Shown: in pieces, positions 31,227 to 38,615 of the stretch | Position numbering within the stretch: position 1 is the first letter of the stretch | Layout: every line of letters starts with the position of its first letter | From: Bacteroidia bacterium | GTDB lineage: Bacteria > Bacteroidota > Bacteroidia > UKL13-3 | Direction: 5' to 3' | Length of the DNA: 38,615 nucleotides | NCBI GenBank assembly: GCA_025454875.1 | Contig: JALONP010000008.1 | Location: 1 to 38,615, forward strand | Position numbers and translations under genes: made by a program | The notes under the pieces: model-generated | Database searches by the model: none | Told to the model about the DNA's origin: nothing | The model's input: the letters and a program-made list of their open reading frames with translations, nothing else

Positions 31227-31859
31227 CTAATCAGCCGAATTTAGCATCCACCTGAAATGGTCTTCAATCACTTTTAAACTGTTGTTAAAATGGTCGTTGT
31301 TATTGATAATAATATCGGCCGTGTGGCGATACGGTTCGAGGTAGGTGCGAAACGCTGGCATAACGTGATTTTGCCATTGGTAATGAACAAAATCGGCCGG
31401 AATATTTCGTTCTTCTGTATCGCGCTTTAACCTGCGCTGGAGTTGCAACTCCTCTTTGGCTTCCACAAAAATTTTCAAATCAAAATGCTGCGAAATGTCT
31501 TCTCTGTAAAAGATGAATAATCCTTCAATGATGATGATGGGAGCAGATGCAAAATGCAACCACTCGCCCATTTGGTCTTCATGCTGAAAGCGGTATTCCC
31601 TGCGTTTGACATCCTTACCTGATTTTAACAGCAACATATCATTGTGAAACGCATCCAAATCGAGGCAGCCGGGCAAATCGTAATTGATATGGCCGTTGGC
31701 ATCAAGGGTTTGTTCGGCTGCCGGTTTGTAATAATTGTCTTGCGATAAAATACATACCTGATCAGCGGTAAATAACTGTCCGATTTGTTTTAAAAAACTT
31801 GTTTTGCCGCTGGCACTTCCACCGGTAACGCCTACTATATAAGGGAGTTGATGATCCAT
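31227..31859 (-). CDS. udk: uridine kinase-like P-loop kinase
   Basis: Uridine kinase phosphorylates uridine/cytidine to the monophosphate in pyrimidine salvage. The 210-residue protein shows Walker A GGSASGKT at 13-20, SQDNYYKP (about 39-46, nucleoside site), NYDLPGCLDLDAFHNDM (about 59-75), IIIEGLFIFY (Walker B region), and LQRRLKRDTEERN (lid). This matches the Udk/PRK family. The C-terminal half (EPYRHTADIIINNND) is typical too. Length and order are normal for Udk. It lies divergent from the TetR gene over 187 bp and 173 bp upstream of secDF on the same strand, with no terminator seen between. The gene symbol is a family-level assignment. Confidence 0.88.
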   Translation of the reverse strand: MDHQLPYIVGVTGGSASGKTSFLKQIGQLFTADQVCILSQDNYYKPAAEQTLDANGHINYDLPGCLDLDAFHNDMLLLKSGKDVKRREYRFQHEDQMGEWLHFASAPIIIIEGLFIFYREDISQHFDLKIFVEAKEELQLQRRLKRDTEERNIPADFVHYQWQNHVMPAFRTYLEPYRHTADIIINNNDHFNNSLKVIEDHFRWMLNSAD

Positions 31860-31965
31860 TTTGTTGCTAAAAAACGCCCATGCAAATAGCGATTAATAAC
31901 GCAATTACACAAGCATTATCATTTACCGATGGTTTAAGCAATTTAACCGACACTTTTGAAACATT

Positions 31966-31993
31966 GGAAACTTTTTTAACAAAAATAGTTTCC
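31966..31993. promoter_or_regulatory. candidate TetR operator, 28-bp palindrome
   Basis: GGAAACTTTTTT and AAAAATAGTTTCC form 12-bp arms with one mismatch around a 4-base centre. The site spans the -33 region of the promoter at 32011-32018. TetR/AcrR repressors bind such long dyads as dimers or dimer pairs, so autoregulation of the efflux operon is the likely meaning. The rest of the 187-bp gap (31860-32046) holds only AT-rich sequence. Confidence 0.6.
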
Positions 31994-32010
31994 TATTTCA
32001 AAAACTGCCT

Positions 32011-32018
32011 TACCTTCG
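32011..32018 (+). promoter_or_regulatory. -7 box TACCTTCG of the efflux operon
   Basis: Variant -7 box (TAnnTTCG), 28 bases before the ATG of the TetR gene and 17 bases after the 28-bp palindrome. It probably drives tetR-tolC-hlyD-RND as one transcript. Confidence 0.5.
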
Positions 32019-32046
32019 CCCCCGTTTTTAGCATACAACTCAAAAT

Positions 32047-32655
32047 ATGGATGAAGGAAAACTCAAAATTGTAAAAGGAGCGGAAAGCTTGTTCATGCGT
32101 TATGGCTTTAAGAGCATTACCATGGATGATGTGGCGCGCGAACTTGGCATCTCAAAAAAAACCCTCTACCAATATTTTACGGATAAAAACGATTTGGTAA
32201 ACCAAACGGTAGAAAACCACTTAGAAGCTGAGCGTGAATATTGTTTACGCCTGAAGGAAACAGAAAAAGATCCCATTGCCTTTTTATTGGCCATCAGTGA
32301 TAATTTTGGTGATGAAGCCAAACACATCAATACGGCAGTTTTATTCGATTTACGCAAATACTTTAAAGAAGCGTGGGATAAAATTGAAGCATACAGCAAA
32401 GAATTTATTTACAAACAAGTACTCGAAAACCTTGAAAGCGGGAAAGCAAAAGGACTTTACCGTAAGGAAATGAATGAACGTGTAATTGCCTTATACTATG
32501 TAAACATGATTCAGTTTATGGTTAACCCTGAAAACTACCAAAAAGAGGTTCGTGATTTTCAAACCGTGCACCATGAACTTATCCATTACCACCTTCACGG
32601 TATTTTAACCGAAAAAGGCTTGAAACAATTGCAAAAATTAAAAACCACCCAATAA
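32047..32655 (+). CDS. TetR/AcrR family regulator of the efflux operon
   Basis: The 202-residue protein has the TetR N-terminal HTH at about 8-54: IVKGAESLFMRYGFKSITMD, then DVARELGISKKTLYQYFTDK, the last part (KKTLYQYF) being the recognition helix. The C-terminal helices (about 60-200) form the ligand-binding and dimer domain and are variable, as usual. It is the first gene of a four-gene run with TolC-, HlyD- and RND-type genes (6-bp, 36-bp and 40-bp gaps). A 28-bp palindrome overlaps its promoter. It very likely represses this operon and is released by a pump substrate or membrane stress. The inducer is not predictable. Confidence 0.92.
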   Translation: MDEGKLKIVKGAESLFMRYGFKSITMDDVARELGISKKTLYQYFTDKNDLVNQTVENHLEAEREYCLRLKETEKDPIAFLLAISDNFGDEAKHINTAVLFDLRKYFKEAWDKIEAYSKEFIYKQVLENLESGKAKGLYRKEMNERVIALYYVNMIQFMVNPENYQKEVRDFQTVHHELIHYHLHGILTEKGLKQLQKLKTTQ

Positions 32656-32660
32656 ATCAT

Positions 32661-33989
32661 ATGAAAAAAATAAGCTTACCATTACTTGCCTTATTCTTGA
32701 GTATTTGCGCTGTTGCGCAACAAAAAGAAATTAAAGGCTTTTCACTAAAAGAAGCCATTGATTATGGAAAAAAGTACAACCAAACATTGCAAAATGCACG
32801 ATTGGACCAAGAACTAGCAGTACAGCAAGTAAACGAGATCCGCGCAATTGGCTTACCCCAAGTATCGGCTACAACTCGATTTACCTACACACCACAAATA
32901 CCTGTTATCGGAATCACCAATCCAGGTTTTTTCGGACCAGAACCATTTGTCAAGTTTCCACAAGGTATAGACTACAGCATCAGTGGAACAATTAACGCCT
33001 CACAACTTTTGTTTGATGGTTCATTCTTAATGGGACTTAAAGCTGCGCGCGAATTTTCAATGCTTTCTAAATATGGCACAAAAAAAGCAGAATATGATGT
33101 TGAAAACGATGTAATCAAAGCTTATTGTATGGCACTGGTTGTTGAAGAAAGCATTAAGCTAACAGAAGCCAATATTGCAACCATTGAAAAAACACGAAAT
33201 GACTTAGAGGCTGCAAGCAAAGTAGGTTTGATTGAAAGAACAGACTTCGATCGAATTGATTTGACTTATTCCAATTTACTCATTCTTAGAAAACAATTAA
33301 ATGACGGGAAATTGGTTGCGTACTACTCTTTAAAACTACAAATGGGTATGAACGTAAGAGACTCTATTTACTTAACTGATGACCTCTCAAAACTAAATGA
33401 TGTGGCGAACAATGAACCAGAAATTGCAGCCACACTTGATTACTCAAAACGACCTGAGTATCAAATTTTGGATCAACAAATGAAAATGTATAACCTCGAT
33501 AAAAAAAGGTACCAATACGGTTATGCTCCAAGTTTAGCAGCTTTCGTTCAACACCAACAAAACTCTTTCGATACCAAATTTAACAGCGTTTGGGCTCCAT
33601 TTTACCCAGGTACGTTTGTGGGCCTTAACCTTTCGCTCCCCATTTTTGACGGACTAGATAAGCATTCAAAAATTCAAAAGGCTAAAATCAATATTGAAAA
33701 AACAGAACTTACCCGTAATCAACTTGAAAACGCAATCGAAATTGAAGTTTTTAATGCCAAAACAACCTATTTCCGTACCAAAGAACAACTCAGCTTGTTG
33801 GAAAAAAACATGAAGTTGGCTGATGACATTTACAAACGTACAAACATCAAATACCAAAATGGTTTAAGCTCAAGTTTGGATGTAGTAACCACCGAAAAAG
33901 ACTTGAAAGAAGCACAAAAAAATTACCTCAATGGGATTTATGAATTGCTTGTAGCTAGAGCCAATTTGAAAAAAGCATTAGGTCAATAA
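32661..33989 (+). CDS. TolC family outer-membrane efflux protein
   Basis: The outer-membrane channel of a tripartite pump forms a trimeric barrel plus a long periplasmic alpha-helical tunnel. The 442-residue protein has a signal peptide ending at about 19 (LSICAVAQ). Two OEP repeats follow: KEAIDYGKKYNQTLQNARLD, then PQVSATTRFTYTP and FDGSFLMGLKAAREFSMLSK, then in the second half LNLSLPIFDGLDKHSKIQKA and IEVFNAKTTYFRTKEQLSLL. The end NGLSSSLDVVTTEKDLKEAQ and YLNGIYELLVARANLKKALG is typical of the family. It lies 6 bp after the TetR gene and 36 bp before the adaptor gene. No substrate can be read. Confidence 0.93.
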   Translation: MKKISLPLLALFLSICAVAQQKEIKGFSLKEAIDYGKKYNQTLQNARLDQELAVQQVNEIRAIGLPQVSATTRFTYTPQIPVIGITNPGFFGPEPFVKFPQGIDYSISGTINASQLLFDGSFLMGLKAAREFSMLSKYGTKKAEYDVENDVIKAYCMALVVEESIKLTEANIATIEKTRNDLEAASKVGLIERTDFDRIDLTYSNLLILRKQLNDGKLVAYYSLKLQMGMNVRDSIYLTDDLSKLNDVANNEPEIAATLDYSKRPEYQILDQQMKMYNLDKKRYQYGYAPSLAAFVQHQQNSFDTKFNSVWAPFYPGTFVGLNLSLPIFDGLDKHSKIQKAKINIEKTELTRNQLENAIEIEVFNAKTTYFRTKEQLSLLEKNMKLADDIYKRTNIKYQNGLSSSLDVVTTEKDLKEAQKNYLNGIYELLVARANLKKALGQ

Positions 33990-34025
33990 TATAACATCAC
34001 ACCAACGTAAATCAACATCTATCTT

Positions 34026-35162
34026 ATGAAAAATATATCAAGAATCATTACAATGGCAGTAGTAGCAGGATTTATAGCAGCCTGCGGCCAACAAAATTCT
34101 ATTGAAGCGAAAAAGGCTGAGATCGAAAAACTCAAAGCCCAACAAGCTGAAATCGCTTCGCAAATTGCAACCCTCGAAGGCGAAATCGTTGCAGCGGGTG
34201 ATACCTCTTCAGCTGAAGATTTAAAAGCAAAAGTGGTTGCCATTACCCCCGTGAGCAAACAAAACTTTGTTCATGCAATTGATGTGCAAGGCCGTGTAGA
34301 CGGAGATGAAAACGTAAGTTACAGTGCCAAAGTTCCAGGTACCATTGCCAAAATCAATGTAAAAGTTGGCCAGCGCATTGCAGCCGGGCAAGTGCTTGCC
34401 GAAATTGACAGCAAACCATTGCAATTGCAATTGGCTGCCATGCAAAAACAAGCCGAACTTGTAAATACCTTGTACGAAAAACGCAAACAACTTTGGGATC
34501 AAAAAGTGGGCAGTGAAATCGAATATTTACAAGCCAAAAATCAAAAAGAAAGCTTAGACAAAAACATCGAAAGCATGAAACAACAGTTGGAGATGTATTC
34601 AATTAAATCTGACTACAGCGGAACTGTGGATGAAATTGCACTCAAAGTAGGCCAAAACGTAATCCCTGGTATGCCTTATGTAACTGTTGTTAACCCTGCA
34701 AAACTTAAAATTAAAACAAGCCTTTCAGAATCGTATGCGGGTTTAATTAAAACAGGTGATATGGTGAATATTCGCTTCCCTGATTTAAACAAAACCATGC
34801 GTGCTAACGTAAGTTATGCTTCACGCACCATTAACCAAATGACCAGAACGTTTGAAGTAGAAATCAACTTACCAGCTGATGAATCATTAAACCCAAATAT
34901 GGTAGCTGAATTGAGTATTGTTGACTACGAAAAAGCAGGATCAATTGTGGTACCAATCAATACCGTTCAGCAATTGGATGGTGAAACAGTGGTTTTCTTA
35001 AAATCAACTGAAGGTGGAAAAGCAGTTGCGAAAAAAGTAAAAGTAACTGTAGGCAAACAATATGCTGGTAAAGCCGAAATACTCGCTGGTTTAAATGAAG
35101 GAGATGCATTGATTACAACTGGTTTTCAAGACTTAAATGATGGGCAAAGCCTTAAATTTTAA
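34026..35162 (+). CDS. HlyD/MFP periplasmic adaptor lipoprotein
   Basis: The adaptor bridges the RND pump and the TolC channel. The 378-residue protein starts MKNISRIITMAVVAGFIAAC, a lipoprotein signal with Cys20. An extra helical segment at about 25-55 (IEAKKAEIEKLKAQQAEIAS) is predicted as a coiled coil and precedes the usual domains. Next come the biotinyl-lipoyl segment KVPGTIAKINVKVGQRIAAG and VLAEIDSKP, the hairpin KNQKESLDKNIESMKQQLEM, and SDYSGTVDEIALKVGQNVIP. The beta-barrel and membrane-proximal parts follow (NIRFPDLNKTMRANVSYASR, VVPINTVQQLDGETVVFL). It lies between the TolC and RND genes and is part of one operon. The N-terminal coiled coil is unusual but seen in some Bacteroidota adaptors. 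Confidence 0.93.
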   Translation: MKNISRIITMAVVAGFIAACGQQNSIEAKKAEIEKLKAQQAEIASQIATLEGEIVAAGDTSSAEDLKAKVVAITPVSKQNFVHAIDVQGRVDGDENVSYSAKVPGTIAKINVKVGQRIAAGQVLAEIDSKPLQLQLAAMQKQAELVNTLYEKRKQLWDQKVGSEIEYLQAKNQKESLDKNIESMKQQLEMYSIKSDYSGTVDEIALKVGQNVIPGMPYVTVVNPAKLKIKTSLSESYAGLIKTGDMVNIRFPDLNKTMRANVSYASRTINQMTRTFEVEINLPADESLNPNMVAELSIVDYEKAGSIVVPINTVQQLDGETVVFLKSTEGGKAVAKKVKVTVGKQYAGKAEILAGLNEGDALITTGFQDLNDGQSLKF

Positions 35163-35202
35163 GTTCAATCATTATTTTAAAAACACCTAAACACTCCTTG
35201 TT

Positions 35203-38200
35203 ATGCAAGACACAAACAAAGAATTTAAACCATCAAGTTGGAGCATCGATAATAAAACAAGTATTTACATACTTACCATTATCATTACACTTGCCGGCTT
35301 GGTATCATACAACAGTTTACCCAAAGAACAATTTCCTGAGGTAAAGTTCCCAAGTATCCTCATTACAACTGTATACCCTGGTACTTCACCAAATGATATG
35401 GAGCAACTTGTTACCAAACAATTGGAAAAGCAAGTAAGTACCATCTCAGGTGTTAAAAAAATCAAAAGCAACTCGGTTCAAGATTTTTCGGTTATCAATG
35501 TTGAGTTTAATACCGACCAAGATGTAGACCTTTCTCTTCAACGTGTAAAAGATGCGGTTGATAAAGCAAAAAATGATTTGCCAAACAACCTGCCAGACGA
35601 TCCTCAAGTAACCGATATTGATGCATCTCAATTTCCGATTATGCAGGTAAATATCAGTGGCGATTTGCCATTGGATAAAATGAAAACCTATGCTGATGAT
35701 TTGAAGGATGAAATAGAAGGTTTGAAAGAAATTACCCGTGCTGATATGGCAGGTGCTCTGGAACGCGAAATCCAAATCAATGTTGACATGTACAAAGCTG
35801 AGGTTGCCAATATTACCTTCAATGATATTCAAATGGCGGTAGCTTCTGAAAATGTAACGGTATCTGGTGGTGCCGTGGATATGGATGGACTTAAACGCTC
35901 AATCAATGTGATTGGTCAATACAAAGACCCAAGAAAAATTGGTGATATTGTGATACGCGGACAAACAGGTGCAACGGTTTACTTAAAAGATATTGCAGAA
36001 ATTAAAGATGACTTTAAAGAAAAAGAAAGTTATGCGCGCCTCGAACACAAAAATGTAATCACCTTAAACGTGATTAAAAAAAGTGGCGAAAACTTAATTG
36101 CTGCAGCAGATAAAATCAAAGCTATTTCGGAGAAGTATGAAAATGAAATTTTTCCTCCTGGTTTAAAAATTACCATAACGGGAGACCAGTCGGAAGAGAC
36201 CCGCACAACCCTTCATGACTTAATCAACACAATCATTATTGGATTTATTTTGGTTACGGTAATCCTGATGTTTTTTATGGGAACCACCAATGCCATCTTT
36301 GTGGCCATGTCGGTACCCCTTTCATGTGCAGTTGCCTTCCTTGTATTTCCTGCCATCGGATTCAAACTGAACTTTATTGTATTGTTCTCCTTTCTACTTG
36401 CATTGGGTATTGTGGTTGATGATGCGATTGTGGTGGTCGAAAACACACACCGAATTTTTAACAACGGTAAAATGCCTATTAAGAAGGCCGCAAAACTGGC
36501 AGCAGGCGAAGTATTTTTACCCGTATTTTCAGGTACCATGACCACACTTGCCCCTTTTATTCCATTGGCATTTTGGCAAGGTGTTATTGGTAAATTCATG
36601 TTCTTTTTACCTATTACCTTAATTGTAACCTTGCTAGCTTCGTTGGTGGTTGCATACATCATTAACCCTGTGTTTGCTGTCGACTTTATGAAAACGCATG
36701 AAGAAGAAGACAAAGCGCGTAACAACAAAAAAGGATACCGCATTACCGCTATCGTATTTGGGGTGGTTGCCATTTTAAGTTACATCAGTGGAAGCTTTGG
36801 CTTTGGCAATTTTGTAATTGTGATGTTCGGGCTCTATTCACTCAACCGATTCGTGTTTTGGAAATGGATTAAAAAATTCCAAGAAGAGCGTTGGCCAAAA
36901 GTACAAGATGCCTATAAACGCATGATGGAATGGGTGCTTACCAACAAACGCCCACGTTGGATGCTGGTTTGGACTTTCGTTTTGTTTATCTTCACTTTTG
37001 TGCTTACAGCCATTGTATCTCCAAGTGTTGTATTCTTCCCGAAATCTGATCCAAACTTCATTTATACCTATATCACTTTGCCCACGGGCACATCGGCAGC
37101 GTACACTGATTCGATTACGCAAATTGTAGAAGAACGAGTATACAAAGTTGTAGGTGATAGCAACCCAATTGTTGAGTCTGTAATTTCAAATGTTGCAGTT
37201 GGTGCAAATGACCCTTCGCAATTTGAATACAACTTTAGCCCAACCCCACATTTAGGAAAAGTAACAGTGGCATTTGTTGAATTTGCGAAACGTAACGGAG
37301 CTTCAACACGCGAGTACTTAGATAAAATTAGGGAAGCCACTAAAGGTATTCCAGGTGCTGAAATTATTGTAGACCAAGAGAGCAATGGACCACCGACCGG
37401 AAAACCCATTGCAGTTGATATCAAAGGTGACGATATTGAACAATTGGTTACGGTGGGTAAAGATATCAAACGTTACCTCGACTCGCTTGCTATCCCAGGA
37501 GTAGAAGAACTAAAATCGGATGTGCAAGCCAACAAACCTGAAATTGTAGTAGAAGTAGACCGCGAAAGGGCTAACAGGGAAGGTATATCTACAGGTCAAA
37601 TTGGAATGGAATTGCGAAGTGCGATTTTTGGTAAAGAGGTAAGTAAATTTAAAGATGCAAATGATGAGTACCCCATTCAAATGCGTTACCGCGAAAACCA
37701 ACGCAACAATATTGATGCGCTGATGAACTTAAAAATCACCTACCGCGATATGAATATGGGTGGACAAATTCGCCAAATCCCACTCTCATCAGTTGCAACT
37801 GTAAAATACGGAAATACTTTTGGTGGTATCAAAAGGTATAATGAAAAACCAATCATTACCTTATCATCAAACGTGTTGAGTGGCTACAATGCAAATGAAA
37901 TTGTAGGTAAAATTGACAACGCGCTCAAACGTTATAAATTACCAATGGGTGTTACAGTAAAAATGGGTGGAGAGCAAGAAGAACAGGCAGAAACCGGTGC
38001 ATTCTTAGGAAGTGCACTTATGGTATCATTGGGATTAATCTTTTTGATTTTGGTAACACAGTTTAACTCCATTTCAAAACCAATTATCATTTTAAGTGAA
38101 ATAGTGTTGAGTTTGATTGGTGTGTTTTTAGGATTCTCAATATTCAATATGGAAATCTCCATCATCATGACTGGTGTAGGTATAATTGCCTTAGCAGGTA

Positions 38201-38610
38201 TTGTGGTTCGAAACGGAATTTTGCTTGTTGAGTTTACCGAAATTTTATTGCACCAAGGCATGCCACTACGCGAAGCTATTATTGAGGCAGGAAGAACCAG
38301 GATGACACCTGTATTGTTAACTGCAACAGCTACCATGCTTGGTTTGGTTCCATTGGCAGTAGGGTTAAATATTGACTTTGCTTTGTTGTTCCAAACTGGC
38401 AACCCACATATTTTCTTTGGAGGTGATAGTGTTGCGTTCTGGGGACCACTCTCATGGACCATGATTTTTGGATTGGGCTTTGCAACCTTGCTTACCCTTG
38501 TGCTTGTTCCGGTGATGTTGTACCTGAGCGAAAACTTAAAACTTAAATTGGGTATTAAACCCAAATATGCGGTGGAAACAACCGAAAATGTAACCAAACT
38601 GTCAGAATAA
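35203..38610 (+). CDS. RND family multidrug efflux permease
   Basis: This is an AcrB/MexF-type proton-driven pump of the inner membrane, 1135 residues. The first repeat shows PKEQFPEVKFPSILITTVYP (after TM1), porter subdomains, and the TM4 proton-relay pair Asp406-Asp407 in LGIVVDDAIVVVENTHRIFN. The second repeat has KMGGEQEEQAETGAFLGSAL and GIIALAGIVVRNGILLVEFT in TM10-11. It is about 90 residues longer than AcrB: between TM6 and TM7, residues about 512-554 (YRITAIVFGVVAILSYISGS and FGNFVIVMFGLYSLNRFVFW) look like two extra helices. The C-terminal tail is polar. It ends the efflux operon, 5 bases before the window edge. Drug-type substrates are likely; heavy-metal (CusA) specificity is not supported by visible Met clusters. 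Confidence 0.94.
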   Translation: MQDTNKEFKPSSWSIDNKTSIYILTIIITLAGLVSYNSLPKEQFPEVKFPSILITTVYPGTSPNDMEQLVTKQLEKQVSTISGVKKIKSNSVQDFSVINVEFNTDQDVDLSLQRVKDAVDKAKNDLPNNLPDDPQVTDIDASQFPIMQVNISGDLPLDKMKTYADDLKDEIEGLKEITRADMAGALEREIQINVDMYKAEVANITFNDIQMAVASENVTVSGGAVDMDGLKRSINVIGQYKDPRKIGDIVIRGQTGATVYLKDIAEIKDDFKEKESYARLEHKNVITLNVIKKSGENLIAAADKIKAISEKYENEIFPPGLKITITGDQSEETRTTLHDLINTIIIGFILVTVILMFFMGTTNAIFVAMSVPLSCAVAFLVFPAIGFKLNFIVLFSFLLALGIVVDDAIVVVENTHRIFNNGKMPIKKAAKLAAGEVFLPVFSGTMTTLAPFIPLAFWQGVIGKFMFFLPITLIVTLLASLVVAYIINPVFAVDFMKTHEEEDKARNNKKGYRITAIVFGVVAILSYISGSFGFGNFVIVMFGLYSLNRFVFWKWIKKFQEERWPKVQDAYKRMMEWVLTNKRPRWMLVWTFVLFIFTFVLTAIVSPSVVFFPKSDPNFIYTYITLPTGTSAAYTDSITQIVEERVYKVVGDSNPIVESVISNVAVGANDPSQFEYNFSPTPHLGKVTVAFVEFAKRNGASTREYLDKIREATKGIPGAEIIVDQESNGPPTGKPIAVDIKGDDIEQLVTVGKDIKRYLDSLAIPGVEELKSDVQANKPEIVVEVDRERANREGISTGQIGMELRSAIFGKEVSKFKDANDEYPIQMRYRENQRNNIDALMNLKITYRDMNMGGQIRQIPLSSVATVKYGNTFGGIKRYNEKPIITLSSNVLSGYNANEIVGKIDNALKRYKLPMGVTVKMGGEQEEQAETGAFLGSALMVSLGLIFLILVTQFNSISKPIIILSEIVLSLIGVFLGFSIFNMEISIIMTGVGIIALAGIVVRNGILLVEFTEILLHQGMPLREAIIEAGRTRMTPVLLTATATMLGLVPLAVGLNIDFALLFQTGNPHIFFGGDSVAFWGPLSWTMIFGLGFATLLTLVLVPVMLYLSENLKLKLGIKPKYAVETTENVTKLSE

Positions 38611-38615
38611 AAACG

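Noticed and set aside
31880-32074. 64-residue plus-strand reading frame in the gap before the TetR gene
   Set aside because: It runs through the palindrome and -7 box and overlaps the TetR start; it has no signal peptide or domain and reads as AT-rich noise.
36213-36773. 186-residue minus-strand frame opposite the RND pump
   Set aside because: It mirrors conserved transmembrane coding sequence and shows no independent protein features.

Overview
This window is a chromosomal stretch of a Bacteroidota bacterium. The evidence is a type IX secretion C-terminal sorting domain (2326-3375), a fused SecDF, a surface protein with the HLPGI/KIEELTLY C-terminus common in this phylum, many lipoproteins and outer-membrane barrels, weak Shine-Dalgarno signals, and repeated TAnnTTTG (or TAnnTTCG) -7 boxes just ahead of genes. 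By eye the DNA is moderately AT-rich and even in composition. A Chitinophagia- or Sphingobacteriia-like lineage is my best guess, but the sequence does not settle it. I see no rRNA, tRNA, CRISPR array, insertion sequence or prophage, and no gene-free stretch longer than 300 bases.

Layout. 1-2325: a minus-strand group of secreted proteins. It holds a Bacteroidota surface protein, a lipoprotein, a 65-aa secreted protein and the start of a second copy of the lipoprotein, with 86 bp identical between the copies. A small XRE regulator lies divergently beside it. 2326-6358: a T9SS cargo protein, a DedA membrane protein, a 39-aa GTG-start lipoprotein missed by length cut-offs, dcd and two outer-membrane barrels. 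6523-9114: a MarR regulator with a YceI protein, then (after a terminator) an FMN reductase and a DODA-type dioxygenase. 9261-14583: envelope and small-protein genes, including a DUF4421 barrel, an LpxL-like acyltransferase, a GreA-like protein, a YffB/ArsC-like protein, a polytopic membrane protein and a PagL-like lipid A deacylase. 14654-19290: a three-gene surface-glycan operon (glycosyltransferase, asparagine synthase, flippase). 19306-31859: mostly housekeeping genes (amino-acid permease, TIGR02117 protein, xerD, aroQ, a lipoprotein, GT2, a small coupled protein, rlmD, murB, a YjbR-like protein, secDF, a uridine kinase-like protein). 32047-38610: a complete TetR-TolC-HlyD-RND efflux operon.

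How the parts work together. The window is dominated by cell-envelope functions. LpxL-like acylation and PagL-like deacylation could tune lipid A. The glycosyltransferase/AsnB/flippase operon probably decorates and exports a glycan. MurB and AroQ supply cell-wall and aromatic precursors. SecDF drives protein export. The RND operon carries its own repressor and a strong palindrome at its promoter. Genes are tightly packed: convergent genes overlap at their 3' ends, perfect hairpins act as terminators between genes, and several -7 boxes sit only 4-12 bases from the start codon, implying very short or no leaders.

I did not find a clearly new multi-gene system. The items most worth a second look are the duplicated lipoprotein with two different signal peptides, the 17-residue mature lipoprotein, the terminator fused to a promoter at 28019-28057, the possible loss of the catalytic Glu in the PagL-like protein, and the extra membrane hairpin in the RND pump.
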